The notes beneath the pieces are model-generated. The model worked only from the letters and a program-made list of their open reading frames with translations. It ran no database searches and was not told the DNA's origin. Source: CAVRRZ01 sp963723745 (lineage in GTDB: Bacteria > Actinomycetota > Actinomycetes > Mycobacteriales > Geodermatophilaceae). Taken from it: a stretch of DNA of 64,000 bases. The stretch is from NCBI GenBank assembly GCA_963723745.1, contig CAVRRZ010000005.1, forward strand, positions 1,488,001 through 1,552,000, given 5' to 3'. The translations under genes and the position numbers were made by a program. Within the stretch, counting starts at the first letter, position 1; the number at the start of each line of letters is the position of its first letter. Shown here one piece after another: positions 41,327 through 50,385 of this stretch.

Positions 41327-42886
41327 TCAGTGGGCGAAGTGCCGCGTACCGGTGAGGTACAGCGGCACACCGGCGGCCGCAGCGGCGGCGATGACCTCCT
41401 CGTCCCGCACCGATCCGCCGGGCTGCACGACCCCCCGGACGCCGGCGTCGAGCAGCACCTGCAGTCCGTCGGCGAACGGGAAGAAGGCGTCGGACGCCGC
41501 GACGGAGCCCGCGGCCCGCTCCCCCGCCCGCCCGACGGCCAGCCGGGCCGCGTCGACCCGGTTCACCTGCCCCATGCCCACCCCGACCGTGGCCTTGTCG
41601 TGGGCGAGCAGGATCGCGTTCGACCGCACCGCGCGGACGCTGCGCCAGGCGAACACCAGGTCGTCGAGACCGGCGGCGTCCAGGGGCTCCCCGCACGCCA
41701 GGGTCCAGGTGGTCGGGTCGTCGCCGGGTGCGTCGATGCGGTCCACCGTCTGCAGCAGCAGCCCGCCGCTGACCGGCCTCAGCTCCACCCCGGACCCAGG
41801 CAGGTGCGGCAGCCGCAGCAGCCGGATGTTCTTCTTGCCGGTCAGAACGCGCAGCGCGTCGCCGGTGAACGAGGGCGCCACGACGACCTCGGTGAACACC
41901 TCGGCGATCTGCTCCGCGGTGGTCAGGTCGATCTCACGGTTGGCGGCGATGACGCCCCCGAATGCCGACACCGGGTCGCAGGCGTGCGCCTTCCGGTGCG
42001 CGGCGGCGATGTCGGTTCCGACGGCGATCCCGCACGGGTTGGCGTGCTTGATGATCGCCACGCAGGGATCGTCGTGGTCGTGGGCCGCCCGCCACGCGGC
42101 GTCGGTGTCGACGAAGTTGTTGTAGGACATCTGCTTGCCGTGCAGCTGCTCCGCGTGGGCCAGCCCCGGCTGGCCGCTGCGGTAGAGCGCCGCCCGCTGG
42201 TGGGGGTTCTCCCCGTACCTCAGCACGTCCGCGCGCTCCCAGCTGCCGCCCACCCAGCCGGGGAAGCCGGCCTCGTCGTCCGGAGCGACGACGCTGCCGA
42301 GCCACGAGGCGACGGCGATGTCGTACGTGGCCGTGTGCCGGAACGCCGCCGCGGCCAGCTGCTGCCGCTCGGCCAGGGTGAACCCGCCGGCCGATACCGC
42401 GGCCAGCACGTCGGCGTAGCGCGCCGGGTCGACGACGACCGCCACCGACGGGTGGTTCTTCGCCGCGGCCCGCACCATGGCCGGGCCCCCGATGTCGATC
42501 TGCTCCACGCACTCGTCCGCGCCGGCCCCCGAGGCGACCGTCTCGCTGAACGGGTAGAGGTTGACCACCACCAGGTCGAAGGGTGCGATGCCCAGCTCCG
42601 CCAGCTGCGCCACGTGCTCCGGCCGCCGCCGATCGGCCAGGATGCCCGCGTGCACCGCCGGGTGCAGGGTCTTGACCCGCCCGTCCAGGCACTCCGGGAA
42701 CCCCGTGACCTGCTCGACGGGCGTGACCGGCAGCCCGGCGTCGGCGATCCGGCGTGCCGTGGCGCCGGTGCTGACCAGCTCGACCCCAGCCGCGGACAGC
42801 CCCCGGGCCAGGTCCTCGATGCCGGCCTTGTCGTACACCCCCAGCAGGGCACGGCGGATGGGCGTGCGGTTCGCGGCGTCGGTCAT
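41327..42886 (-). CDS. purH: AICAR formyltransferase/IMP cyclohydrolase
   Basis: A 519-residue bifunctional enzyme for the last two steps of IMP synthesis. The N-terminal cyclohydrolase domain has VYDKAGIEDLARGL, LVSTGATARRI, GFPECLDGRVKTLHP and VVVNLYPF. The C-terminal transformylase has QLHGKQMSYNNFVD, IIKHANPCGIAVG (active-site Lys-His), SAFGGVIAANREID and GSVRDEEVIAAA. Domain order and length are standard. The ATG overlaps the purN stop (ATGA). Confidence 0.96.
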   Translation of the reverse strand: MTDAANRTPIRRALLGVYDKAGIEDLARGLSAAGVELVSTGATARRIADAGLPVTPVEQVTGFPECLDGRVKTLHPAVHAGILADRRRPEHVAQLAELGIAPFDLVVVNLYPFSETVASGAGADECVEQIDIGGPAMVRAAAKNHPSVAVVVDPARYADVLAAVSAGGFTLAERQQLAAAAFRHTATYDIAVASWLGSVVAPDDEAGFPGWVGGSWERADVLRYGENPHQRAALYRSGQPGLAHAEQLHGKQMSYNNFVDTDAAWRAAHDHDDPCVAIIKHANPCGIAVGTDIAAAHRKAHACDPVSAFGGVIAANREIDLTTAEQIAEVFTEVVVAPSFTGDALRVLTGKKNIRLLRLPHLPGSGVELRPVSGGLLLQTVDRIDAPGDDPTTWTLACGEPLDAAGLDDLVFAWRSVRAVRSNAILLAHDKATVGVGMGQVNRVDAARLAVGRAGERAAGSVAASDAFFPFADGLQVLLDAGVRGVVQPGGSVRDEEVIAAAAAAGVPLYLTGTRHFAH

Positions 42887-43506
42887 GTGTCGGTCTCCCT
42901 CGGAGCGGGCGGGGCGGCGTCGGTGGTGACCAGGCGGGCCACCGTCTGGACGAGGAGCTCGCGCTCGACGATCTTGATGCGCTCGTGCAGCGTGGCCTCG
43001 TCGTCGCCGGGCAGCACCGGGACCGGCCGCTGCGCCAGCACCGGCCCGGTGTCCACGCCTTCGTCGACGAGGTGCACGGTCGAACCGGTCTCGGACACTC
43101 CCGCGGCCAGGGCGTCACGGACGGCGTGCGCGCCGGGAAAGGCCGGCAGCAACGCGGGGTGGGTGTTCACCAGCCGACCCCCGAAGGCATCGAGCACGGC
43201 AGGGCCGACGATCTTCATGAACCCGGCGGAGACCACCAGGTCGGGGCGGTGCTCGGCGACGGCGGCGGCCAGCGCGCGATCCCACGACGCCCGGTCCGGG
43301 TGCTCGCGCAGCGCGCAGACGAAGGTCGGCAGACCGCGGCGCCGGGCGCGCTCGAGACCCTCCGCGGGCCGGTCGGCGCCCACGGCCACGACGGTCGCGG
43401 GATACGAGGGGTCGTCGGTCGCCGCGATCAGCGCCTCGCACAGCGAGCCGGTTCCGGACAGCAGGACGACGACCCGCGCCCGCCGGGTCTGCTCGGGTGC
43501 GGGCAC
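42883..43506 (-). CDS. purN: Phosphoribosylglycinamide formyltransferase
   Basis: A 207-residue enzyme transferring a formyl group from formyl-THF to GAR. It has the nucleotide-binding LLSGTGSLCEAL (Thr replaces the more usual Ser/Asn), FMKIVGP, the catalytic VNTHPALLPAFPGAHAV (Asn and His), and GSTVHLVDEGVDTGPVL (Asp). A -10-like TATAGG lies 9 bases before the GTG start, implying a leaderless purNH transcript. FolD, encoded at 35583, would provide its cofactor. Confidence 0.95.
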   Translation of the reverse strand: MPAPEQTRRARVVVLLSGTGSLCEALIAATDDPSYPATVVAVGADRPAEGLERARRRGLPTFVCALREHPDRASWDRALAAAVAEHRPDLVVSAGFMKIVGPAVLDAFGGRLVNTHPALLPAFPGAHAVRDALAAGVSETGSTVHLVDEGVDTGPVLAQRPVPVLPGDDEATLHERIKIVERELLVQTVARLVTTDAAPPAPRETDT

Positions 43507-43515
43507 GCTCCCGAC

Positions 43516-43521
43516 CCTATA
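43516..43521 (-). promoter_or_regulatory. -10-like hexamer TATAGG of purNH
   Basis: On the minus strand TATAGG ends 9 bases before the purN GTG. No Shine-Dalgarno site is visible. The next gene upstream ends at 43579, so this is the likely start of a separate purine transcript. Confidence 0.45.
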
Positions 43522-43522
43522 A

Positions 43523-43540
43523 GGCCCCCTCGCGGGGGCC
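43523..43540 (-). terminator. Short GC hairpin after the DUF6350 gene
   Basis: GGCCCCC and GGGGGCC form a 7-bp stem around TCGC, about 40 bases past the DUF6350 stop and directly upstream of the purN -10 box. It probably separates the two transcripts. Confidence 0.55.
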
Positions 43541-43578
43541 CGCCGCGAGCCTGCGGAAGGTGGGGGTGGGGCCCTCCG

Positions 43579-44787
43579 TCAGCCCCGCGCCCGCCAGCGG
43601 GCGACGGCGGCGCCGAGAGCGGCGGCGATGCCGGCCTGCGCCGCCACGGCGATGCCGGTGGCGACCGGCGCCGCGCCGATCGTGGCCAGCGCCCCGTCGC
43701 CGAGGGAGCCGCGCGCGATCCACACCATCCCCGCCGACGCCACGCCCAGCAGGCCACCGGCGAGCACCCCCCACAGCCCGGCGACCACCGATCCACCGGC
43801 GTCCCGAGCCAGGTGCCTGCCCAGCGTGCTGCCGACCACCAGACCGGCGAGCGCGGGGATCGCCTGCGAGGCGAACGCCAGCAGCGGCACCGCCTGGGTG
43901 TCCGGCAGCGCCGCGAACAGGGGCAGTGCCGGCACCGCGCCCAGGGTGACACCGTGCACCGAGACCAGCGTGCCGCTGCCGACCGCGAAGCCGGGCCCCG
44001 CGGCCAGACCCACGACCGCCGCGGCCGCGTTGGGCAACAGCAGCAGGCCCAGCGCGAGCAGGCCCAGCGCTCCGGCTCCGGCACCGCCCAGCGACGACGA
44101 GAGCGCCGCGTAGCCGGCGGCGTCCGAGGCGACGGCGACGGCCACGACCGCGGTGCAGAGCGCCATCAGTGCCAGCAGCCCGGCCAGGACGCCGCGCAGC
44201 AGGGGCCGGACCGGCCCCGGCAGCCGGTCCAGCGCCGACCTCACCAGCCCGGACTCGCGACCGACGCCCCACCCGGCCGCCAGCAGTGCCAGGGCGGCCG
44301 ACCCGGTCAGGGGTCTCAGCACCCCGGTGCCGCCCGCCCCGGCGTCCACGGCCACAGCGAGGAGCGCGGTGACGCCCGCGTGCACGGCCACCAGCAGGGC
44401 GACGACCACGGCTGCCACGCGGGCTCTCGTTACGTCGGCGGCGTGTACCACCCAGCGTCCCGCCTGTGCGAGCCCCCAGGCGATGCCGAGGGTGAGCAGC
44501 AGCGGCGCCAGCACGAGCGGCCCGGAGTCCAGCTGCACACTGCCACCCTGAGCCAGCAGCCACAGCCGTCCGGCCACCCCGGCGGAGTCGCCGGCGGACA
44601 GGCCGCCGTCGGGGTCCAGGGTCTGGACGACGAGGACGGCGGCGCCGAGGCCGAGCAACCCCACGACGGTCACCGCGAGTGCGGAGAGGGCCGCCGGCCA
44701 GTGGGGCGCCCACGCCGGCGCAGCGGCCTCGCCGTCGGGGCGGTCGCCGCGCCTGCGGGCCGTCAGGGAGCGAAGCAGGGCGACCAC
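43579..44787 (-). CDS. DUF6350 polytopic membrane protein
   Basis: A 402-residue, very Ala/Leu/Gly/Val-rich protein with about 10 hydrophobic segments and short polar loops, including LDSGPLVLAPLLLTLGIAWGLA (start LDSGPL), ALLRGV-type turns and LPNAAAAVVGLAAGPGFAVG. Proteins of this kind lie directly upstream of purN across actinobacteria (the mycobacterial counterpart is near Rv0955). Function is unknown; no transport signature is visible. The GTG at 44787 was chosen as the first start with a tolerable N-terminus; an ORF extension of 14 codons exists. Confidence 0.8.
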   Translation of the reverse strand: MVALLRSLTARRRGDRPDGEAAAPAWAPHWPAALSALAVTVVGLLGLGAAVLVVQTLDPDGGLSAGDSAGVAGRLWLLAQGGSVQLDSGPLVLAPLLLTLGIAWGLAQAGRWVVHAADVTRARVAAVVVALLVAVHAGVTALLAVAVDAGAGGTGVLRPLTGSAALALLAAGWGVGRESGLVRSALDRLPGPVRPLLRGVLAGLLALMALCTAVVAVAVASDAAGYAALSSSLGGAGAGALGLLALGLLLLPNAAAAVVGLAAGPGFAVGSGTLVSVHGVTLGAVPALPLFAALPDTQAVPLLAFASQAIPALAGLVVGSTLGRHLARDAGGSVVAGLWGVLAGGLLGVASAGMVWIARGSLGDGALATIGAAPVATGIAVAAQAGIAAALGAAVARWRARG

Positions 44788-44908
44788 CCGTCCACTGTCG
44801 CAAGCCCGGCGCGCGCAACGACGGCGCACGCGCCGGGGCGGAGCGGAAACCGTCTCGCCCCGACGCTGCGTCGATCAACCGGTCACGGGCTGTCCCGGAG
44901 GCGGCGGG

Positions 44909-45754
44909 TCAGGTGCCGGGTGGCCGGTCCGCTCCCCCGGACGGCGGGGGTGGCGGGGGTGGCGGCGACTGCTGCTGCCACGGCGCCCCGGGAGGCGGCG
45001 GAGGTGTCTGCGCGGCGGGTGGCGTCTGGATCGGCGCCGTCATGGGGGTGGTCGGGGGCGTCGCCGTACCGGTGAACGACGGTCCCGGCTGCCCGTGCGC
45101 GGGATCGGCCCGCCGGGCGCCCCCCGCGTCCGGTGCGGGCTGGTCGGCCCACGGCGCCGCGTTGGCCTGCCCCCCGGCGAGGCCGGGCCTGGTGCGCAGC
45201 TCGGGCAGCAGCGCGAAGGCCGCGAACAGCAGGATGGCGGCCGCCGTCAGCAGTCCGAGCAGGGCGAACACCGAGAAGTCGACGCTCAGGGTGTCGATCC
45301 ACGCCACGAGTGTCAGCAGGAAGCCCAGACCGGCCAGCCCGACGGTGATCCACGCCCGCGGGAAGCCCACCGTCAGGTCGGTGAACGCCGGCAGCACCGC
45401 CCAGGCCGTGGCCAGGAGAAACAGCACGAAGGCGCTGCTGACCGAACCCGAGCCCTCGAAGCCGCTCACCGTGAAGAACTCGAAGTCCCACCACGGGAGC
45501 ATCGCCAGGATCAGGTAGAGGACCGTCCCGCCGGCGACGACGTAGTCGGCGACCCTCAGCTTCTTCAGATCCATCGAGAACCCGGGACCGGCCGGGGTGG
45601 GCGGCTGACCCGGACCCGGCTGACCCGGACCCGGCTGACCCCAACCCGACTGGCCGGGCGCCGGCGGCGGGAGCCAGCCGGGCGGGGGCTGCTGCTGCCC
45701 CCACCCCGGCGGCGGTGCGCCGGGAGGCTGGTCGGGCGGCGGGCTGGCGGTCAT
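44909..45754 (-). CDS. DUF5336-like four-helix membrane protein with Pro/Gln-rich tails
   Basis: A 281-residue protein. The first 65 residues are Pro/Gly/Gln-rich, including three GQPGP-type units encoded by a 15-bp DNA repeat. Then LKKLRVADYVVAGGTVLYLILAMLPWW and three further helices up to residue 180, followed by a disordered tail ending in runs of Pro. Position between the DUF6350 gene and sucD matches the mycobacterial Rv0954 family, a cell-envelope/division-site membrane protein. The ATG has AAGGAGA 7 bases upstream. Confidence 0.8.
   Translation of the reverse strand: MTASPPPDQPPGAPPPGWGQQQPPPGWLPPPAPGQSGWGQPGPGQPGPGQPPTPAGPGFSMDLKKLRVADYVVAGGTVLYLILAMLPWWDFEFFTVSGFEGSGSVSSAFVLFLLATAWAVLPAFTDLTVGFPRAWITVGLAGLGFLLTLVAWIDTLSVDFSVFALLGLLTAAAILLFAAFALLPELRTRPGLAGGQANAAPWADQPAPDAGGARRADPAHGQPGPSFTGTATPPTTPMTAPIQTPPAAQTPPPPPGAPWQQQSPPPPPPPPSGGADRPPGT
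45595..45645 (-). repeat. 15-bp tandem coding repeat in the DUF5336-like gene
   Basis: About three copies of GGCTGACCCGGACCC (plus-strand reading), the last degenerate, coding GQPGP repeats in the N-terminal Pro/Gln-rich region. Confidence 0.6.
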
Positions 45755-45818
45755 CGCTGTCTCCTTCGGTCGAGGACGCGCCAAGATCGTGGTCGCCGCG
45801 CGTCCCCGCCGCAAGGAG

Positions 45819-46699
45819 TCAGCCCTCGACGATCTCCCGCATGAGCTTCGCCGTCTCCGACGGCGTCTTGCCGACCCGGACGCCGGCGGCCTCGAGCGCC
45901 TCCTTCTTCGCCTGGGCGGTGCCGGACGAGCCGGAGACGATCGCGCCGGCGTGGCCCATGGTCTTGCCCTCGGGCGCGGTGAAGCCCGGCCACGTAGCCG
46001 ACGACCGGCTTGGTGACGTTGGCCTTGATGAAGTCGGCCGCCCGCTCCTCGGCGTCGCCGCCGATCTCACCGATCATCACGATGGCCTCGGTCTCCGGGT
46101 CGTCCTGGAACGCCTGGAGGCAGTCGATGTGCGTGGTGCCGATGACCGGGTCGCCACCGATGCCGACCGCGGTGGAGAAACCGATGTCCCGGAGCTCGTA
46201 CATCATCTGGTAGGTCAGCGTGCCCGACTTGCAGACCAGCCCGATCTTGCCGGCCTGGGTGATGTCGGCCGGGATGATGCCGGCGTTGGACCGCCCGGGG
46301 CTGATCAGGCCGGGGCAGTTCGGGCCGATGATGCGGGTCGAGCCGCCCTGGGCGTGCGCCCAGAAGTAGGTCGAGTCGTGCACCGGGATGCCCTCGGTGA
46401 TCACCACGGCGAGGCCGATCTGGGCGTCGACGGCCTCGATGACGGCGTCCTTGGCGAACTTCGGCGGCACGAAGACGACGGTGACGTCGGCGCCGGTCTC
46501 CTTCATGGCCTCGGCGACGCCGCCGAAGACGGGCACGCTGGCGCCGTCGAAGTCGACGGTCTGCCCGGCCTTGCTGCGGGTTGACGCCGCCGACGATCGC
46601 GGTGCCCGACGCCAGCATGCGCTGGGTGTGCTTGCGGCCCTCGGAGCCGGTCATGCCCTGGACGATGACCTTGCTGTTCTCGTTGAGGAAGATCGACAT
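45819..46699 (-). pseudogene. sucD: Succinyl-CoA synthetase alpha subunit, two +1 frameshifts as written
   Basis: Reading through the shifts gives a full SucD of about 292 residues: MSIFLNENSKVIVQGMTGSEG, then VPVFGGVAEAMKETGADVTV, TEGIPVHDS, the active-site region IGPNCPGLISPG and, near the end, GKTMGHAGAIVSGSSGTAQAK with the phosphohistidine His. Extra bases are inferred at about 46575 (CGC became CAGC) and 45987 (GGC became GGGC). Every other part of the protein is well conserved, so this is either a sequencing/assembly error or a very recent lesion. Together with SucC it would make succinyl-CoA synthetase in the TCA cycle. Confidence 0.85.
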
Positions 46700-46728
46700 C
46701 TGTAGTGGGTCCTGTTCGGGAGTCGGGA

Positions 46729-47898
46729 TCAGGCGGCGGCGAGCTCGGCGGCCCGGCGCGCGGCGCCGTCCATCGTGTCGACCACGGTCACCAGCGGGTG
46801 GTTGGCCTCGGCGAGGATCCGCCGGCCCTCCTCCACGTTGTTGCCGTCGAGCCGGACGACGAGCGGCTTGGTGGCCTCGTCGCCCGAGCATGCTCGAGCG
46901 CGGAGACGATGCCGTTGGCGACGGCGTCGCAGGCGGTGATGCCGCCGAAGACGTTGACGAAGACGCTCTTCACGGCCGGGTCGGACAGGATGATGTGCAG
47001 CCCGTTGGCCATGACCTCGGCCGAGGCGCCGCCGCCGATGTCGAGGAAGTTGGCCGGCTTGACGCCGCCGAACTCCTCGCCGGCGTAGGCGACGACGTCC
47101 AGGGTGCTCATGACCAGGCCGGCACCGTTGCCGATGATGCCGACCTCGCCCTCGAGCTTGACGTAGTTGAGGTTCTTCTCCTTGGCCGCGGCCTCGAGCG
47201 GGTCGGCCGAGGCGGCGTCCTCCAGAGCGGCGTGCTCGGGGTGCCGGAAGCCGGCGTTCTCGTCGAGGGTGACCTTGGCGTCGAGCGCGAGCACGGTGCC
47301 GTCGGGCGCCTTGGCCAGCGGGTTGACCTCGACCAGCGTGGCGTCCTCCTTCGTGAAGACCTGCCACAGCTGCGACAGCGATGGCGATCACCTGGTCGCG
47401 CACCTCGGCGGGGAACTTCGCGGCGTCGACGATCTCGGCGGCCTTGGCCTCGTCGACGCCCACCGTGGCGTCGATCGGGATCTTGGCCAGCGCCTCCGGC
47501 TTGCTCGACGGCGATCTCCTCGATCTCCATGCCGCCCTCGACCGAGGCCATCGCGAGGAACGTGCGGTTGGCGCGGTCGAGCAGGTAGGAGAAGTAGTAC
47601 TCCTCGGCGATGTCGGACGGCCTGGGCGACCATCACGCGTGCGGGTGATGTGCCCCTTGATGTCCAGGCCGAGGATGTCCTGCGCCCGGGCCTTGGCCTC
47701 CTCGGGGTCGTCGGCGAGCTTGACGCCGCCGGCCTTGCCGCGGCCGCCGGTCTTCACCTGGGCCTTGACGACGACCGGCGCGGCGATCTCGCGCGCGATC
47801 GCCTCCGCCTGCTCCGGCGTCTCGGCGACGCCACCGGGGAGCACGGGTACACCGTGCGAGGCCAACAGGTCACGGGCCTGGTACTCGAAGAGATCCAC
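46729..47898 (-). pseudogene. sucC: Succinyl-CoA synthetase beta subunit, six +1 frameshifts as written
   Basis: Joining three frames gives a complete SucC of about 388 residues: VDLFEYQARDLLASHGVPVLPG, KAQVKTGGRGKAGGVKLA (ATP-grasp), the middle EEYYFSYLLDRANRTFLAM, DATLVEVNPLAKAPDG, and the C-terminal ligase domain GIIGNGAGLVMSTLD and FVNVFGGITACD. Single extra bases are inferred at about 47640, 47620, 47503, 47376, 46892 and 46884. Six insertions total two codons, so the original frame is restored at the end. No other gene in the window has even one such error. A -10-like TACGGT ends 8 bases before the GTG start. Confidence 0.85.
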
Positions 47899-47906
47899 GA
47901 ACAGGC

Positions 47907-47912
47907 ACCGTA
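47907..47912 (-). promoter_or_regulatory. -10-like hexamer TACGGT of sucC
   Basis: On the minus strand, TACGGT ends 8 bases before the sucC GTG, consistent with a leaderless sucCD mRNA. The 47899-48081 gap is the divergent promoter region with the hydrolase gene and also holds a 12-bp repeat. Confidence 0.4.
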
Positions 47913-48017
47913 GCCCGCCCGTAACCGCGGCGTCGCCCCGGGCGTTGAAGAACCGGGGGTCGGCGTGGGGCGCATCACAGCGGTGCTCACTCCATCGAGA
48001 CCCCTGACCCGAGTCCC

Positions 48018-48051
48018 GCGACCCCGGACCCGACCCCGGACCCGACCCCGA
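48018..48051 (+). repeat. 12-bp tandem repeat upstream of the secreted hydrolase gene
   Basis: Nearly three copies of CGACCCCGGACC in the region before the hydrolase start. It may be a slippage product; no protein-binding role is apparent. Confidence 0.55.
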
Positions 48052-48081
48052 GACATCCGACCTCGACGACGAGGAGCCCCG

Positions 48082-49938
48082 GTGCGACGCGTTGCCACCG
48101 CCCTGATGACCGCCGCACTGACCACCGGGAGCACGGCGGCGTTCGCGCCGGCCGCCTCCGCCGCCGCCGAGATCGTGCCCCGGGACCTGACGATCACGGT
48201 CACGAACCTCGGACCGGAGAAGCGCACCTGCCGGATCGACGCCGATCTCTACGTGCCGGCAGGGGTGAGCGCGCAGCGACGCGCTCCGGCGCTGCTGGTC
48301 ACGAACGGTTTCGGCGGCACGAAGGCCGACCAGGCCGACCTCGCCCAGGGCTTCGGCGAGCACGGCTACGTCACCCTGTCCTACACCGGCCTCGGCTTCG
48401 TCGATGGGGACACCTGCCCGATCACGCTGGACGACCGGGAGCACGACGGCGCCGCCGCCAGCCAGCTCGTGCGCTTCCTCGGCGGCGATCCGACCGTTCT
48501 GGCCGTGGACGACGCCACCGGCGAACGGGTGCGCATCGACCAGGTGATCCGGGAGGACGCGAGAACGGGCACCCGCCACGACCCCGCAGTCGGGATGACC
48601 GGCGGTTCCTACGGCGGTCAGATCCAGTTCGCCACCGCAGGGTACGAGCGGGCACGCGGGACCGACCGGGTCGACGCGATCATCCCCCTGATCACCTGGA
48701 ACGACCTGGCCTACTCGCTGGCACCCGAGAACAGCGCGCTGCCGGGGGACACCGCGCGCAGCGGTTCGGTCAGCTCGGCGCGCACCGGCGTCTTCAAGTA
48801 CCAGTGGGCGGCCCTGTTCACCACGGTCGGCGTCGCCAACGGGGCGCAGGACGTCCCGCCGCCGACCGACCCGGTCGCCTGGCAGCGGTTCGTCGCCGAC
48901 GGTTGCGCCAACTTCGACCGTCCGGTCTGCCGGGCCCTGGCCGAGGTCGCCACGCTCGGTCACCCGAGCCGGGACTCGATCCGGTTCCTGCGGTCGAACT
49001 CCGTGGCGTCCTACATCCGTGACATCCGGGTGCCGACGCTGATCGGTCAGGGCCAGGCCGACACGCTGTTCAACCTGCAGGAGGCGATCGCGACCTACAC
49101 GCAGCTGCGACGCCAGGGCACGCCGACCGCGATGGTCTGGCAGTCCTGGGGCCACAGCGACTCCGCCCCCCAGCCGGGCGAGCTCGACCTCCGCCGTCCG
49201 GCGCAGTCGCTCCAGGGCCGGCAGGCGCTGGCCTGGTTCGACCACTACGTGCGCGACCGCGGGCCCCGGCCGCCGCTGAACTTCTCGTACTACCGCGACT
49301 GGGTGCACGAGGCGACCGGCGACATCCGCCAGGCGTACGCCACGGCACCGGCCTTCCCGGTCGGCAACACCCGGACCCTCTACCTCTCCGGCCCGGTCGC
49401 GCCGGGGGCGGACGGCGACCTGGTGCGCACCCGGGCCGCCGTCGCCCCCGGGACCAGTGGGTACGGCAGCACCCTGCCGATCGGCCCCAACTACACCGAG
49501 ATCTCCGGTCTCGATCAGAGCCGGCCCGTCGTCGATCCACCGGGCAGCGCCATCCGGTTCGCCACCGGCCCGCTGACGGCGCCTCTGGACGTCGTCGGCT
49601 CGCCCCGGCTGACCGTCCGGCTCGCCGCGCCCACGGTCACGGCACTCGACCCGGGCACGCAGCTGGTGGTCTTCGCGAAGATCTACGACGTCGGCCCCGA
49701 CGGATCGACCGTCGAGCTGCCGAACCGGCTGATCTCCCCCGCCCGCGTGGCCGACCCCGGCCGGCCGTTCACCGTGGAGCTGCCCGCGATCGTGCACCGG
49801 TTCGAGCCCGGTCATCGACTGGCCGTCGTCCTGGCCGGCGGCGACCTGGCCTACCGCGGGTCGACGCTGCCGCAGCCGGTGACGATCACGACCGGCGGGA
49901 GCACGGTGCAGAAGCTGACGATCCCCGTCGTCGGTTAG
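48082..49938 (+). CDS. Secreted CocE/NonD (S15-type) alpha/beta hydrolase
   Basis: A 618-residue exported hydrolase. A signal peptide (MRRVATALMTAALTTGSTAA, cleavage after ASA) precedes an alpha/beta hydrolase domain with nucleophile motif GMTGGSYGGQIQ (Gly-x-Ser-Tyr-x-Gly), acid region LIGQGQADTLFN and His in WQSWGHSDSA. The C-terminal 170 residues form the jelly-roll domain of X-Pro dipeptidyl-peptidase and CocE enzymes (SPRLTVRLAAPTV onward). Substrates of the class include peptides, acylated amino acids and esters. The GTG follows GAGGAG. An in-frame N-terminal extension upstream is Arg/Pro-rich and rejected. Confidence 0.88.
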   Translation: MRRVATALMTAALTTGSTAAFAPAASAAAEIVPRDLTITVTNLGPEKRTCRIDADLYVPAGVSAQRRAPALLVTNGFGGTKADQADLAQGFGEHGYVTLSYTGLGFVDGDTCPITLDDREHDGAAASQLVRFLGGDPTVLAVDDATGERVRIDQVIREDARTGTRHDPAVGMTGGSYGGQIQFATAGYERARGTDRVDAIIPLITWNDLAYSLAPENSALPGDTARSGSVSSARTGVFKYQWAALFTTVGVANGAQDVPPPTDPVAWQRFVADGCANFDRPVCRALAEVATLGHPSRDSIRFLRSNSVASYIRDIRVPTLIGQGQADTLFNLQEAIATYTQLRRQGTPTAMVWQSWGHSDSAPQPGELDLRRPAQSLQGRQALAWFDHYVRDRGPRPPLNFSYYRDWVHEATGDIRQAYATAPAFPVGNTRTLYLSGPVAPGADGDLVRTRAAVAPGTSGYGSTLPIGPNYTEISGLDQSRPVVDPPGSAIRFATGPLTAPLDVVGSPRLTVRLAAPTVTALDPGTQLVVFAKIYDVGPDGSTVELPNRLISPARVADPGRPFTVELPAIVHRFEPGHRLAVVLAGGDLAYRGSTLPQPVTITTGGSTVQKLTIPVVG

Positions 49939-50333
49939 GCGCCGACGTGGCCGCGGACCCAGTCGACGATCTCGGTGGTGGTCGCGCCCGGGGTGAAGAT
50001 CCTGGCCACGCCGAGCCGCTCGAGCTCCGGCAGGTCCTCGTCGGGGATGATCCCGCCCCCGAAGACCACGACGTCGTCGACACCGCGCTCGCCCATCAGC
50101 TCGGCCAGCCGCGTGAACAGCGTCATGTGCGCCCCGGAGAGCACCGACAGGCCCACCGCGTCGGCGTCCTCCTGGACGACGGTGTCGACGATCTGCTCGG
50201 GCGTCTGGTGCAGGCCGGTGTAGACGACCTCCATGCCGGCGTCCCGGAGCGCCCGAGCCACCACCTTGGCGCCCCGGTCGTGCCCGTCGAGGCCCGGCTT
50301 GGCGATCACCACCCGGATGCGTTCGTCCACCAC
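49935..50333 (-). CDS. Free-standing cobalamin (B12)-binding domain protein
   Basis: A 132-residue protein equal to the B12-binding C-terminal domain of methylmalonyl-CoA-type mutases. It has RVVIAKPGLDGHDRGAKVVARAL with the lower-ligand DGHDRG motif (Asp-x-His-x-x-Gly), VGLSVLSGAHM and VFGGGIIPDED. The catalytic large subunit is not in this window. It could be the small subunit of an isobutyryl-CoA or similar mutase encoded elsewhere. The two adjacent GTG codons at 50333 and 50330 are equal choices. Its end overlaps the convergent hydrolase gene by 4 bases. Confidence 0.9.
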   Translation of the reverse strand: MVDERIRVVIAKPGLDGHDRGAKVVARALRDAGMEVVYTGLHQTPEQIVDTVVQEDADAVGLSVLSGAHMTLFTRLAELMGERGVDDVVVFGGGIIPDEDLPELERLGVARIFTPGATTTEIVDWVRGHVGA

Positions 50334-50385
50334 GGGGGCCAGCTTAGTGAGAAAACCCACCTCTCCGGCCCCTGCAGTGGGCCGG

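Noticed and set aside
43507..43578. Purine riboswitch before purN
   Set aside because: The likely -10 box lies only 9 bases before the start, leaving no leader, and the one hairpin there is a simple 7-bp GC stem.
45819..47898. Programmed frameshifting in sucC/sucD
   Set aside because: Eight scattered +1 changes without slippery heptamers or pseudoknot-like sequence, six of them in one gene, cannot be a programmed mechanism. Error or decay is simpler.
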